A DNA stretch of 58,745 nucleotides from Pseudopedobacter sp. (lineage in GTDB: Bacteria; Bacteroidota; Bacteroidia; Sphingobacteriales; Sphingobacteriaceae): NCBI GenBank assembly GCA_014378105.1, contig JACMOI010000075.1:1-58745 (forward strand), given 5' to 3'. Every line of letters starts with the position of its first letter. Positions within the stretch are counted from its first letter, which is position 1. The notes below the pieces were generated by a model. It saw only the letters and a list, made by a program, of their open reading frames with translations, did no database searches and was not told the origin of the DNA. Below are positions 44,114-52,929 of this stretch, piece after piece. A program made the translations under genes and the position numbers.

Positions 44114-44953
44114 ATGAAAATTACAACATCGAAAAGGTTTTTTAGCTGTATAGTACTAACAACTTTGAGTTTATTTCTATTTAGTTCATCAAAAATAGAT
44201 GAAAAAGATAAGAATTTATCAACAGTGGGAAATAAGATTAGAACAATAGTGATTGATGCTGGCCATGGCGGCGAGGATGGAGCTACACGTGGATCAATTT
44301 CTAAAGAAAAAAACGTAGCACTTGAAGTCGCACTTAAACTTGGTAAAGCTATCGAGGAAAGATTGCCAGACGTTAAGGTAGTTTACACAAGAAGTACAGA
44401 TGTCTTTGTTAAATTGTATGATAGAATTGGGATTGCTAATAAGTCTAAAGCCGATTTATTTATATCTATACATTGCAACTCTATGCCTTTGGTTTGGTAT
44501 AAGGGAAAGCACATACCCAATCCTGTTACTAGAGGAACTGAAACTTTTGTGTCAGGATTTAGTAGGCTTGATGAGCAGGATGCAGCTGTAAGAGAGAATG
44601 CCTCAATTTTGTTAGAGAAAGATTATAAAGATAATTACGATGGTTTTGATCCAAAAGATCCTGAAAGTTTTATTATTTTTTCTCTAATGAAAAACACATT
44701 TAGAGATCAAAGCATCAAATTGGCATCATTAGTGCAGGACGAGTATGTTAAAAGTGGAAGAATTAATAGAGGTGTTCAAGAAAAAAGCTTGGCAGTTTTA
44801 GCAAGAGCAGGAATGCCAGCAATTTTAACAGAAATTGGTTTCATAAGCAATCCGGATGAAGAAAACTATATCAATTCTAGTGACGGGCAAGCCGAAATAG
44901 TTAATAATTTAGTGAATGCAATTTCAATTTATAAAAAGCAAATAGAGTCTTAA
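44114..44953 (+). CDS. N-acetylmuramoyl-L-alanine amidase (Amidase_3)
   Basis: A 279-residue exported zinc amidase that cuts the bond between MurNAc and L-Ala in peptidoglycan. After an N-terminal hydrophobic signal (about 7-26) the Amidase_3 domain starts at TIVIDAGHGGEDGA. Zinc ligands are His51, Glu65 and His120 (in FISIHCN); the catalytic Glu240 is in ILTEIGFISNPDE. All are present. It has no SPOR or LysM domain, so septal targeting, if any, needs a partner. It shares an upstream region with lptD and precedes the mlaD-like gene by 30 bases, likely co-transcribed. Confidence 0.94.
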   Translation: MKITTSKRFFSCIVLTTLSLFLFSSSKIDEKDKNLSTVGNKIRTIVIDAGHGGEDGATRGSISKEKNVALEVALKLGKAIEERLPDVKVVYTRSTDVFVKLYDRIGIANKSKADLFISIHCNSMPLVWYKGKHIPNPVTRGTETFVSGFSRLDEQDAAVRENASILLEKDYKDNYDGFDPKDPESFIIFSLMKNTFRDQSIKLASLVQDEYVKSGRINRGVQEKSLAVLARAGMPAILTEIGFISNPDEENYINSSDGQAEIVNNLVNAISIYKKQIES

Positions 44954-44983
44954 CTCTAAGTATTTAATTTTAAAAAAAATAAT

Positions 44984-45928
44984 TTGAAAATCTCAAACGA
45001 AACCAAAGTAGGAATTCTCGCAGCTTTAGCTATTGCTATATTCATTATTGGATATAACTTTCTAAAAGGGAATGATATTTTTACTAGTGAAAATGAATTC
45101 TATGCAAAATATGATAAAGTAGATGGATTGGGGATATCTAAACCTGTTTTGGTTAATGGATATCAAATTGGAAGAGTATCAGCACTTACTTTACAGCCAA
45201 ACGGTCAAATATTAGCTCAATTTAAAATAAATCCAAAATACGAAATTCCTAAAAATACGATTGCAAGATTAGAAAGTACAGATCTATTAGGTAGCAAAGC
45301 AGTTATTTTTGATTTAGGAAATAGTTTACAATACGCAATTGATGGAGACACATTAAACGCTAATGTACAGGCTAATCTTTTAGAGCAAGTAGAGCCCGTT
45401 CAAAAGAAAGCTCAACAAATTATTTCAAGATTAGACTCCGTTTTAAATTCTGTAAATCAAATCTTAAATCCTGATTTTCAGAAAAATGTGAATAGAAGTT
45501 TTGCAAGTATTGCTAAAACATTGGAAACTTTAGAATCTACCTCAAAAACAGTTGACGGAACAGTTACTATTCAGGCTCAAAGGATTGATCATATTTTAGC
45601 TAATGCTGAGTCAATTTCTGATAATCTTAAAAATAACAATAACAAGATAAATACTATTTTGACAAACTTTAACAGTTTATCTGATCAGATGGCAAAAGTT
45701 AAATTTAAGGAAACAATAGATAATGCTAACGAGGCAGTTCAACAACTTCAGCAGTCAATCGCTAAAATTAACAATGGAACTGGATCTTTAAGTCTATTGT
45801 TAAATGATGAAAAATTATATAATAACCTAAATAAATCTGCAGAAGATTTAGATAAGTTAATGGTTGATTTTAAATCAAATCCTAAAAGGTATGTAAGCTT
45901 CTCGGTATTTGGAGGTCGAAAAGATTAA
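44984..45928 (+). CDS. MlaD/MCE-domain protein
   Basis: A 314-residue membrane-anchored MCE protein. One N-terminal helix (GILAALAIAIFIIGYNFLKG, 10-29) is followed by the MCE/MlaD domain (about 38-118, with YDKVDGLGISKPVLVNGYQI and STDLLGSKAVIFDLG) and a long helical, Gln/Asn-rich region (about 130-290) that could form a needle or coiled coil. MCE proteins carry lipids between the inner and outer membranes with an ABC transporter; no MlaE/F pair is next to it. The start is TTG; the frame has no suitable ATG and the anchor begins immediately. Confidence 0.88.
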   Translation: MKISNETKVGILAALAIAIFIIGYNFLKGNDIFTSENEFYAKYDKVDGLGISKPVLVNGYQIGRVSALTLQPNGQILAQFKINPKYEIPKNTIARLESTDLLGSKAVIFDLGNSLQYAIDGDTLNANVQANLLEQVEPVQKKAQQIISRLDSVLNSVNQILNPDFQKNVNRSFASIAKTLETLESTSKTVDGTVTIQAQRIDHILANAESISDNLKNNNNKINTILTNFNSLSDQMAKVKFKETIDNANEAVQQLQQSIAKINNGTGSLSLLLNDEKLYNNLNKSAEDLDKLMVDFKSNPKRYVSFSVFGGRKD

Positions 45929-45976
45929 GATATTTATAAGTTAAAGTTTAAAGCATTCTTTATTCAGCAGGCTTTT

Positions 45977-46888
45977 TTATATCATAAAAGTTTCACCTTC
46001 ATTTGCTAAATAAGTTTCAGGAAATACTTCTCTAGCTTCCAGCAATAATGGCGTTAAATCTCTATAACGGGCAGAAAAATGACCTATTAGTAGCTTCTTA
46101 ATTCCATTATTTTTAGCGATTTCTGCAGCTTCGTAAGTGGTAGTGTGAAAAGTTTCTTTTGCTCGATCAATCATATCATGCATAAAGGTAGACTCGTGAT
46201 ATAAGGTATCAATACCTTGCAATTGCTTAAGATAAGACGCATCAGCAACCGTGTCAGAACAATAAGCATAGGTTTTTGGAACATCCGGGTCTGTTGTTAA
46301 ATCAATCGCCTTATGCAACACACCTTCTATATCTTCGTAATCAATCCCTCTCTTTATTAAAGGAAAGTATTGTGTAGGAATTTTTAATTCTTCAGCTTTT
46401 TCTTTAATGATTTTCCTGAGTTTTAGCTTTTGTTTAAACAAAAAGCCAGTACAAGGAATTCTATGATTTAAAACAATAGTCTCTACAAATAAATCATTGG
46501 TTTCCAATATCATTTCTGATTGATTGGTATTTGTAAAATAATATTCAATCGGAAATTTAATGATGGTACCAGAATGTTTAAGTTGTAAATCTAAAATTTC
46601 TTTTAACTCAGGCGGGCAAAATAAATTGAGTGATTTAGTTCTGCCATTTAGATGCATAGAGGATATTAGGCCTATTAAACCAAAAAAATGATCTCCATGC
46701 AAATGACTTATAAATATGTGGTCTATCTTATGATATTTAATCCCATAACGAAGCATTTGTTGTTGCGTACCCTCGCCACAATCAATCATCAAAAGCTTTT
46801 CGTTAATATTTAATATCTGGGAAGTAGGGTTTCTGTGAAATATTGGTGTCGCCGAACTACTGCCCAAAATCATGACTTCAAATTTCAT
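45977..46888 (-). CDS. rnz: Ribonuclease Z
   Basis: The tRNA 3'-processing endonuclease. The 303-residue metallo-beta-lactamase fold has MILGSSSATPIFHRNPTSQ at the start, the zinc motif ISHLHGDHFFG (His62, His64, Asp66, His67), IPCTGFLFKQK in the RNA-grasping region, and YCSDT plus LIGHFSARY (further metal ligands) toward the end. Length fits the short bacterial form. It follows a STAS-domain gene by 34 bases on the same strand. The convergent mlaD-like gene ends 48 bases away with only a weak five-pair hairpin between. Confidence 0.95.
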   Translation of the reverse strand: MKFEVMILGSSSATPIFHRNPTSQILNINEKLLMIDCGEGTQQQMLRYGIKYHKIDHIFISHLHGDHFFGLIGLISSMHLNGRTKSLNLFCPPELKEILDLQLKHSGTIIKFPIEYYFTNTNQSEMILETNDLFVETIVLNHRIPCTGFLFKQKLKLRKIIKEKAEELKIPTQYFPLIKRGIDYEDIEGVLHKAIDLTTDPDVPKTYAYCSDTVADASYLKQLQGIDTLYHESTFMHDMIDRAKETFHTTTYEAAEIAKNNGIKKLLIGHFSARYRDLTPLLLEAREVFPETYLANEGETFMI

Positions 46889-46922
46889 ATCATGAAAAGT
46901 AGTGGTTTAAAATTGAAACAGT

Positions 46923-47300
46923 TTATTTAAACTCTTTCTTTAATTCTTTTTCTATTTCTTCCATAAAAATTAAGTCGATTGCTTCATCAACTTTAGGAAC
47001 AATAGTAATTACACTATCTAATTGAGAAATTGTTATTAATCTAGAAACTGCTTCATTTATACCTGTAAGGATAAATACGCCCGAAGCATTTTTACATAAA
47101 CGATGACCTACCAATAAACTGCTTAATCCACTAGAGTCAGCATATTTAACCTGAGACATATCTAAAATAATATTTCTTTGACCCTCAGCATTTGTTAATA
47201 TCAATTCTGATTTTAATTGAGGGGAAACTAACGAGTTTAATTTACCCTCGTTGAGCTTAATTAAAATATACTTTTCGTGTTTGTCGACTGTAAATTTCAT
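46923..47300 (-). CDS. STAS-domain protein (anti-sigma-factor antagonist type)
   Basis: A 125-residue single STAS domain: MKFTVDKHEKYILIKLNEGK, then NIILDMSQVKYADSSGLSSL, in which a Ser of the DSSG motif is the usual phosphorylation site, then GVFILTGINEAVSRLITISQ. Such proteins regulate anti-sigma factors by partner switching. No RsbW-like kinase or RsbU phosphatase is adjacent, so its circuit is unknown. The frame runs two codons further to a TTG at 47306; the ATG at 47300 is preferred. In Bacteroidota it commonly sits next to rnz, as here. The C-terminus is Lys/Glu-rich. Confidence 0.9.
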   Translation of the reverse strand: MKFTVDKHEKYILIKLNEGKLNSLVSPQLKSELILTNAEGQRNIILDMSQVKYADSSGLSSLLVGHRLCKNASGVFILTGINEAVSRLITISQLDSVITIVPKVDEAIDLIFMEEIEKELKKEFK

Positions 47301-47352
47301 AATCAATGTTAATCCTCTAAGGTATAATTTTTTTTAATAAGAAAATGAATAT

Positions 47353-48297
47353 TTATAAACGTTCTAATTCTGCTAAAATATTTTGTTCTACTCGCTGATA
47401 AACGTTATCAGTTTTTTCTTTGATAAAATCGTTTCCAGTAATTTTCTCATAAAGTTCGATATATCTTTCAGAAATAGAAATCACTTTATCTTCGGTCATT
47501 TCAGGAATCGATTGCCCTTCTTTACCTTGAAAATTGTTTTCTATTAACCATCTTCTAACAAATTCTTTAGATAACTGTTTTTGTTGTTCTCCTTTATTTT
47601 GTAACTCTTGATAACCTTCTTGATAAAAATACCTAGAAGAATCAGGTGTATGAATTTCATCTATTAAATAAATTTCATCACCAATTTTGCCGAATTCATA
47701 TTTAGTATCCACCAAAATTAAACCTTGTTGAGCTGCAATCTCAGTTCCTCTTTGATATAGTTTTCTGGTAAAGTTTTCTAACTTCAAATAATCAACTTCA
47801 GAAACAATTCCTTTCTTCAAAATATCTTCTCTTGAAATATCTTCATCATGACCTACCGCCGCCTTGGTTGTTGGTGTAATGATAGGTTGAGGCAATTGAT
47901 CGTTTTCTTTTAAGCCTTCTGGTAATTTTACACCACAAACTTCTCTTTTTCCTAACGCGTATTCCCTTGCAGCATGCCCTGCTAAATGTCCTCTAATCAC
48001 CATTTCAACCTTAAAAGGTTCGCAAATTTTTCCAATGGTAACACTCGGATCTGGAACGGAAACTACCCAGTTCGGTACAATATCTTTTGTAGCCGCTAAA
48101 AATTTTGCAGCAATTTGATTTAGAACCTGCCCTTTGAAAGGAATAGCCTCTGGCAAAACTACATCAAAAGCTGAAATTCTATCACTCACCACCATTACCA
48201 AATACACATCATTGATGGTATAAACGTCTCTAACTTTACCTTTATAAAATCCGGTTTGACCGGGAAAATTAAAATGAGTTTCTTTTATCGCTTGCAT
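47353..48297 (-). CDS. purC: Phosphoribosylaminoimidazole-succinocarboxamide synthase
   Basis: PurC joins CAIR and aspartate (ATP-dependent) in purine synthesis. The 314-residue protein is of the longer SAICAR synthetase form: [57 protein letters not shown], then [17 protein letters not shown] and [11 protein letters not shown], then [12 protein letters not shown] with the substrate-binding Asp. All family blocks are intact. It lies between the STAS/rnz pair and phoH on the same strand, with an 82-base gap upstream. No purine-box or riboswitch structure was recognised in that gap. Confidence 0.96.
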   Translation of the reverse strand: MQAIKETHFNFPGQTGFYKGKVRDVYTINDVYLVMVVSDRISAFDVVLPEAIPFKGQVLNQIAAKFLAATKDIVPNWVVSVPDPSVTIGKICEPFKVEMVIRGHLAGHAAREYALGKREVCGVKLPEGLKENDQLPQPIITPTTKAAVGHDEDISREDILKKGIVSEVDYLKLENFTRKLYQRGTEIAAQQGLILVDTKYEFGKIGDEIYLIDEIHTPDSSRYFYQEGYQELQNKGEQQKQLSKEFVRRWLIENNFQGKEGQSIPEMTEDKVISISERYIELYEKITGNDFIKEKTDNVYQRVEQNILAELERL

Positions 48298-48379
48298 TAG
48301 TTTAGAATTGAGATTTGAGCACAGAGCATTAAAATCGACTCTCTTTTTCTCTTAACACGTATATGATTTCTCACCTCTT

Positions 48380-49354
48380 TTATTGTAAATCCCCGTAAGC
48401 CTCTAGTATTTTACGTACTAACTTATGGCGTACTACGTCTGCTCCATTTAAATAAATCACATCAATACCTTTTATGTTGTCTAAAATTCTTAAAGCGTTA
48501 AATAACCCTGATTGTTGCTTTTTAGGTAAGTCTATCTGGGTAATGTCACCAGTAACTATAAACTTAGCCGATGGACCCATTCTGGTTAAGAACATTTTTA
48601 GCTGCATATTTGTAGCATTTTGCGCTTCATCTAAAATTACAAAACAATTATCCAAAGTTCTTCCACGCATAAATGCTAGAGGAGCAATTTCTATGGTTCT
48701 ATTCTCTAAATAGGTCTTAAGCTTTTCTGCAGGAATCATATCATCCAAAGCATCATAAAGTGGACGTAAATAAGGATCTATCTTCTCCTTTAAATCCCCA
48801 GGTAAAAAACCCAAGTTCTCTCCTGCTTCGACTGCAGGACGAGTTAAGATGATTCTCTTTATCTCTTTATTCTTTAGCGCTCTAACAGCCAATGCAACTG
48901 CAGTGTACGTTTTACCAGTCCCAGCCGGACCTATAGCGAACAATACATCGTTGGTGTTAATGCTCATCACCATTTTATGTTGGTTAGCTGTACGAGCTTT
49001 AACCATTACACCATTTGGCCCAAAAACAATTACTTCTGAAAAAGCGCTAGCATTAGCAGTATCAGTTTCTGTAACGCCTTCTAATTTTGACGATGCGGAT
49101 ACAGGTACTCCTAAAAGAGATACAATATCATTGGTAGATAAATTTTGATATTTATCTAGATGATTGATGATGCTAGTCAGCTTTTCATTAAAGTGCGTCA
49201 GTTCTTGCTCATCTCCTAAAACTTTAACTTCAGAGCCTCTTGCAACAACTTTTAACTTAGGGAATGAGCGCTTTATTAGCTCAAAGTACTCATTATTAGG
49301 ACCCCATAGTACAGCTGGGTTTACAGATTCCAGAGTGATTTTTAGTTCGTTCAA
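48380..49354 (-). CDS. PhoH-family ATPase
   Basis: A 324-residue cytosolic ATPase. After an N-terminal KH-like part (about 1-110) the PhoH domain has VLFAIGPAGTGKTYTAVALA (Walker A, about 137-156), KRIILTRPAVEAGENLGFLP, and FVILDEAQNAT (Walker B); VTGDITQIDLP is motif III. The family is linked to RNA metabolism and the phosphate-starvation name is historical; the precise role is unknown. The start is TTG at 49354: reading upstream there is no ATG before an in-frame stop (49397-49399). Divergent from the SAM hydrolase gene by 101 bases. Confidence 0.93.
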   Translation of the reverse strand: MNELKITLESVNPAVLWGPNNEYFELIKRSFPKLKVVARGSEVKVLGDEQELTHFNEKLTSIINHLDKYQNLSTNDIVSLLGVPVSASSKLEGVTETDTANASAFSEVIVFGPNGVMVKARTANQHKMVMSINTNDVLFAIGPAGTGKTYTAVALAVRALKNKEIKRIILTRPAVEAGENLGFLPGDLKEKIDPYLRPLYDALDDMIPAEKLKTYLENRTIEIAPLAFMRGRTLDNCFVILDEAQNATNMQLKMFLTRMGPSAKFIVTGDITQIDLPKKQQSGLFNALRILDNIKGIDVIYLNGADVVRHKLVRKILEAYGDLQ

Positions 49355-49455
49355 GTTATAGATTTTATGTTTCTGGTATGAATATGGATTAAAAATTTAA
49401 TATTTGTAGCATTAATCTAATGATACAAGATTAAGAATAAATATTCATAATTTTA

Positions 49456-50235
49456 ATGGCAATTATTACTTTAACCACAGATTTAGGTTATAAAGATTTT
49501 TATCAAGCAGCATTAAAAGGCAGTATACTAAATACACTGCCAAATGTGAATATTATTGACATCACTCACGAAATTCAAGCTTTTAATATTTCTAGAGCAG
49601 CCTTTATCTTAAAAAACTGTTTTAACTATTTCCCAAAAGGAACCGTACACCTCATTGGTATTGATACAGTTTACAGCGCAAACAATAAATATTTGGCTTT
49701 AAAATATAAAGATCACTTTTTTGTAGGTTCAGACAATGGCATTTTCTCTCTGATTTTTGATGAAACACCAGAAGAAATTGTAGAGATTGACATCATGCAG
49801 GATCTTAAATTTTTACATTTTCCGTTAGCCGATATTTTTGTAAAAGCGGCTTGTCATCTGGCAAGTGGCGGCAAATTAAGTGAGATTGGTATTTCTACTC
49901 AAGAAATTGAAGAGCGAATGAACCTTCATCCTGTTATTGATAAAAATCAAATTAAGGGGAGTGTTATTTTTATAGATTCTTTCGAAAACGTAGTTACAAA
50001 CGTTACAAAAGATTTATTCACAAAAGTGCAAAATGGGAGAAGATTCACTTTATCATTTAAAAGAAACGAAACCATTAATCAACTAAGTTGGCACTATGAT
50101 GAAGTCCCTGATGGTGAAAAACTCTGTCTATTTGGCATTTCAGACCACTTAGAAATTGCCATAAATAAAGGTAAAGCGAGTGGTTTATTAGGACTATACA
50201 TCAATGACATTATCCGAATAGAATTTCAATCATGA
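49456..50235 (+). CDS. S-adenosyl-L-methionine hydrolase (adenosine-forming), DUF62 family
   Basis: A 259-residue enzyme of the SAM hydroxide adenosyltransferase family, related to fluorinase. IITLTTDLGYKDFYQAALKG (3-22) is the SAM-binding N-terminus with the catalytic Asp; IDITHEIQAFNISRAAFIL and VHLIGIDTVYSANNKYLAL follow, and FVGSDNGIFSLI and HPVIDKNQIKGSVIFIDSFE complete the two-domain fold. Family members split SAM to adenosine and methionine; the biological purpose is unclear. Its stop overlaps the next start by four bases, beginning a coupled three-gene set. Confidence 0.92.
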   Translation: MAIITLTTDLGYKDFYQAALKGSILNTLPNVNIIDITHEIQAFNISRAAFILKNCFNYFPKGTVHLIGIDTVYSANNKYLALKYKDHFFVGSDNGIFSLIFDETPEEIVEIDIMQDLKFLHFPLADIFVKAACHLASGGKLSEIGISTQEIEERMNLHPVIDKNQIKGSVIFIDSFENVVTNVTKDLFTKVQNGRRFTLSFKRNETINQLSWHYDEVPDGEKLCLFGISDHLEIAINKGKASGLLGLYINDIIRIEFQS

Positions 50236-50513
50236 TGATACGGTTGGTTAAAATGGAATTTGAGGAAGATAAAGTTGCGCTTTTTAGCTCGATTTTTGAG
50301 AAGGTAAAACCTATGATTTTAAAAATGGATGGTTGCGTAGACGTTAATCTTCATCAAGATATTAAAAACTCAAATATTTTCTTCACTATTAGTCATTGGG
50401 AGAATGAAGCCGCATTAAATGTTTATCGCGATTCAGAATTATTTATTAAAACCTGGAAAAAAGTTAAACCATTATTTAAAAATAAGGCAGAAGCCTGGAG
50501 TTTATCATCATGA
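50232..50513 (+). CDS. Antibiotic biosynthesis monooxygenase (ABM)-like protein
   Basis: A 93-residue ferredoxin-like dimeric barrel of the ABM family: MIRLVKMEFEEDKVALFSSI, then KPMILKMDGCVDVNLHQDIK, then FFTISHWENEAALNVYRDSE. Related small proteins include LsrG, YgiN and haem-degrading enzymes, but no haem ligand or quinone site can be confirmed. Coupled at both ends by ATGA overlaps: it starts within the SAM hydrolase stop and ends within the next gene's start. Function in this setting is unknown. Confidence 0.85.
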   Translation: MMIRLVKMEFEEDKVALFSSIFEKVKPMILKMDGCVDVNLHQDIKNSNIFFTISHWENEAALNVYRDSELFIKTWKKVKPLFKNKAEAWSLSS

Positions 50514-51019
50514 AATATATTTTATCTTCTATTTTAATATTTTCATCAGTATTTGTATTCGCTTATCAAAATACTGACTCATTAACTTATACTTTGCAAA
50601 GAAACAAAATCAATCAAATGCTAGATGCTAGACATCGAAAGTTTGGAGATTTTGACGAAAGTCTATCTAAAAAAACTGGTGTTTTTGGTTGGAAAACAAA
50701 AAAAGATATGCAGCGAAGCATGGATATATTAACTGCAATCATTAAAACTGATAATGACATCCTTAAAGAAACCAAAACTTTGCTAGATTTTAAAACTTAT
50801 CAACAAGAGCAAATCACTAATAAATCTCAGGAATCAGAGGATAGGAGTTTAGCTTACATGAGAACCATTAATAAATTGCAAACTCAAACGGAATTATTAA
50901 ACACACAATTAGTAGAAGTTAGGAAAAGTCAAAAATTCTTTCAACTGGTAGCCTTTGCCTTGGGTTTAGCTCTTGCAGCAATTTCACTGTTTGTATTCCG
51001 TAAAATTTCGGCTAAATAG
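50510..51019 (+). CDS. Uncharacterised exported protein with a C-terminal membrane helix
   Basis: I do not recognise the family. The 169-residue protein has a signal peptide (about 1-18, ILSSILIFSSVFVFA), a charged helical middle with coiled-coil character (QRNKINQMLDARHRKFGDFD, and Gln/Glu-rich segments to about 140), and one C-terminal helix (LVAFALGLALAAISLFVF, about 146-163). It would sit in the periplasm anchored by its tail. Its start overlaps the ABM stop by four bases. A weak hairpin (AGGCT/AGCCT, 51018-51034) follows. The coupling to a SAM hydrolase is unexplained. Confidence 0.75.
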   Translation: MKYILSSILIFSSVFVFAYQNTDSLTYTLQRNKINQMLDARHRKFGDFDESLSKKTGVFGWKTKKDMQRSMDILTAIIKTDNDILKETKTLLDFKTYQQEQITNKSQESEDRSLAYMRTINKLQTQTELLNTQLVEVRKSQKFFQLVAFALGLALAAISLFVFRKISAK

Positions 51020-51041
51020 GCTTCAATTAGCCTAATTAATT

Positions 51042-51049
51042 TAGATTTG
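51042..51049 (+). promoter_or_regulatory. -7 box upstream of the ABC exporter
   Basis: TAGATTTG fits TAnnTTTG, 44 bases before the ATG at 51094; no spaced -33 TTG seen. Confidence 0.4.
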
Positions 51050-51093
51050 TGGAATATCCATCAGTAAAATAATTACTGAAAACTTAATTTAAG

Positions 51094-52917
51094 ATGGCGA
51101 GAAACGGATTAAACAGCAGCTCTAAACCTGCTGAGGACTTTACCAAATCAAAAATCAATAAAGAAAATCTTCAAAAGATAAAAGGACTTTTAAAATACTT
51201 AAGACCTTATAATACAAAGTTTTTGATAGGAATGGTTTTTTTATTGCTATCAAGTATTGTTGGATTATCCTTTCCCGCTATTATACAAGTAATGGTTGAT
51301 GTTGCTGTAAATAAAGCCCCAAAATATGGCCTTCCAAATTCTATAAATACAATAGGCCTGATCGCTTTTACTTTATTATTTTTTCAGTCCTTTGTTTCTT
51401 TTTTTAGAATTAGGTTATTTGTTGAAGTGGCTGAAAAATCTTTAGCAGATATTAGAAGAGATACCTATTTTAAGATGATTACTTTACCTATGAACTTCTT
51501 TGCTAACAGAAGAGTTGGAGAGTTGAATAGTAGAATCTCTTCTGATTTATCACAAATACAAGATACCTTGACGACCACTTTAGCAGAGATGATTAGGCAG
51601 ATTATTTTACTAGTTGGTGGAATTGTGATTTTAGTTTTAATATCAGGGAAGCTCACGTTATTTTTACTTTGCGTTTTACCTGTTGTTGTTGTTGCTGGGG
51701 TATTTTTTGGAAAGGCACTAAGAAAAGTATCTAGAAATGCACAGGATAAACTTGCTGAATCCAACACCATTGTGGAGGAGACTTTGCAAGGAATTTCAAA
51801 TGTAAAAGCTTTTGTAAATGAGGCTTTTGAAGTGAAAAGATATGATAAAAGTTTAAGAGAGGTAGTACAAATAGCATTAAAAGGAGCAAACTATCGAGGC
51901 GCATTTGCCTCATTCATCGTATTCTGCTTATTTGGTGCTATCATGGGTGTGCTTTGGTACGGGACATCTTTAGTACAAAACGGAGATTTATCAGTTGGGG
52001 ATCTCTTAGGTTATGTTTTCTATTCCTTTTTTGTAGGTGCCGCAATGGGAAGTTTCCCCGAATTATATGCAAATGTGCAAAAAGCGATTGGCGCATCAGA
52101 AAGGGTTTTAGAAATTCTGGCTGAAGAGAATGAGGCTATTTCAATACATGAGACCAATCACCAAATTAAAAAAGTAATAAAAGGTGATTTAACTTTTAAT
52201 GATGCGCATTTTTATTATCCATCAAGGAAAGATATTCAGGTTTTAGATGGCGTAAGTTTTACTGCGAAAGCGGGAGAAAAAGTGGCTATCGTCGGCCCTT
52301 CTGGTGCAGGAAAATCAACTATTGCGAGTTTGATTTTACAATTTTATTATCTTCAAAATGGAGAAATTCTATTTGATAATCAGCCTGCAAAATCATTTGA
52401 CTTAACAGACATTAGAAATCAAGTAGCAATAGTCCCACAGGATGTACTTTTATTTGGTGGAACGATTAAAGAAAACATTGCTTATGGCAAATTAACTGCG
52501 AGCGATGAAGAAATTGAATTAGCTGCTAAAAGGGCAAATGCGCATCAATTTATCACAGGTTTTCCTGAGTCTTACGAAACCGTTGTTGGCGAAAGAGGAG
52601 TGAAACTATCAGGCGGACAAAGACAACGAATTGCAATTGCAAGGGCCCTATTAAAAGATCCAGCAATTCTGATTTTAGATGAAGCGACTTCCTCTTTAGA
52701 TTCAGAATCAGAAAGATTAGTTCAGGAAGCTTTAGAAGTTTTGATGAAGGGAAGAACTTCAATTATCATTGCTCACAGATTATCTACTATTAGAGAAGCT
52801 GATAAAATTATTGTTTTAGATAAAGGTAAAATTGTAGAAAGTGGAAACCATCAAGAACTTTTATTAGTTGAAGATGGTTTGTACAAGCACTTAAGTGCTT
52901 TACAATTTGAAATATAA
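51094..52917 (+). CDS. ABC exporter, fused membrane and ATPase domains (MsbA/lipid type)
   Basis: A 607-residue half-transporter that works as a dimer. Residues about 40-330 form six membrane helices. The C-terminal ATPase has Walker A VGPSGAGKSTIAS (about 401-413), the signature LSGGQRQRIAIARALL, and ILILDEATSSLDS (Walker B), then the H-loop IIAHRLSTI. The family exports lipids, lipid A-linked molecules or drugs. With lptD, mlaD and Kdo genes in the same window, lipid export is attractive but unproven. No other ABC gene is adjacent. The MBL protein gene follows after 12 bases. Confidence 0.92.
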   Translation: MARNGLNSSSKPAEDFTKSKINKENLQKIKGLLKYLRPYNTKFLIGMVFLLLSSIVGLSFPAIIQVMVDVAVNKAPKYGLPNSINTIGLIAFTLLFFQSFVSFFRIRLFVEVAEKSLADIRRDTYFKMITLPMNFFANRRVGELNSRISSDLSQIQDTLTTTLAEMIRQIILLVGGIVILVLISGKLTLFLLCVLPVVVVAGVFFGKALRKVSRNAQDKLAESNTIVEETLQGISNVKAFVNEAFEVKRYDKSLREVVQIALKGANYRGAFASFIVFCLFGAIMGVLWYGTSLVQNGDLSVGDLLGYVFYSFFVGAAMGSFPELYANVQKAIGASERVLEILAEENEAISIHETNHQIKKVIKGDLTFNDAHFYYPSRKDIQVLDGVSFTAKAGEKVAIVGPSGAGKSTIASLILQFYYLQNGEILFDNQPAKSFDLTDIRNQVAIVPQDVLLFGGTIKENIAYGKLTASDEEIELAAKRANAHQFITGFPESYETVVGERGVKLSGGQRQRIAIARALLKDPAILILDEATSSLDSESERLVQEALEVLMKGRTSIIIAHRLSTIREADKIIVLDKGKIVESGNHQELLLVEDGLYKHLSALQFEI

Positions 52918-52929
52918 CACCATTTATTA

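Noticed and set aside
50232-50513. ABM protein as evidence for an antibiotic biosynthesis cluster
   Set aside because: No polyketide or peptide synthase genes are present; ABM is a general fold name.
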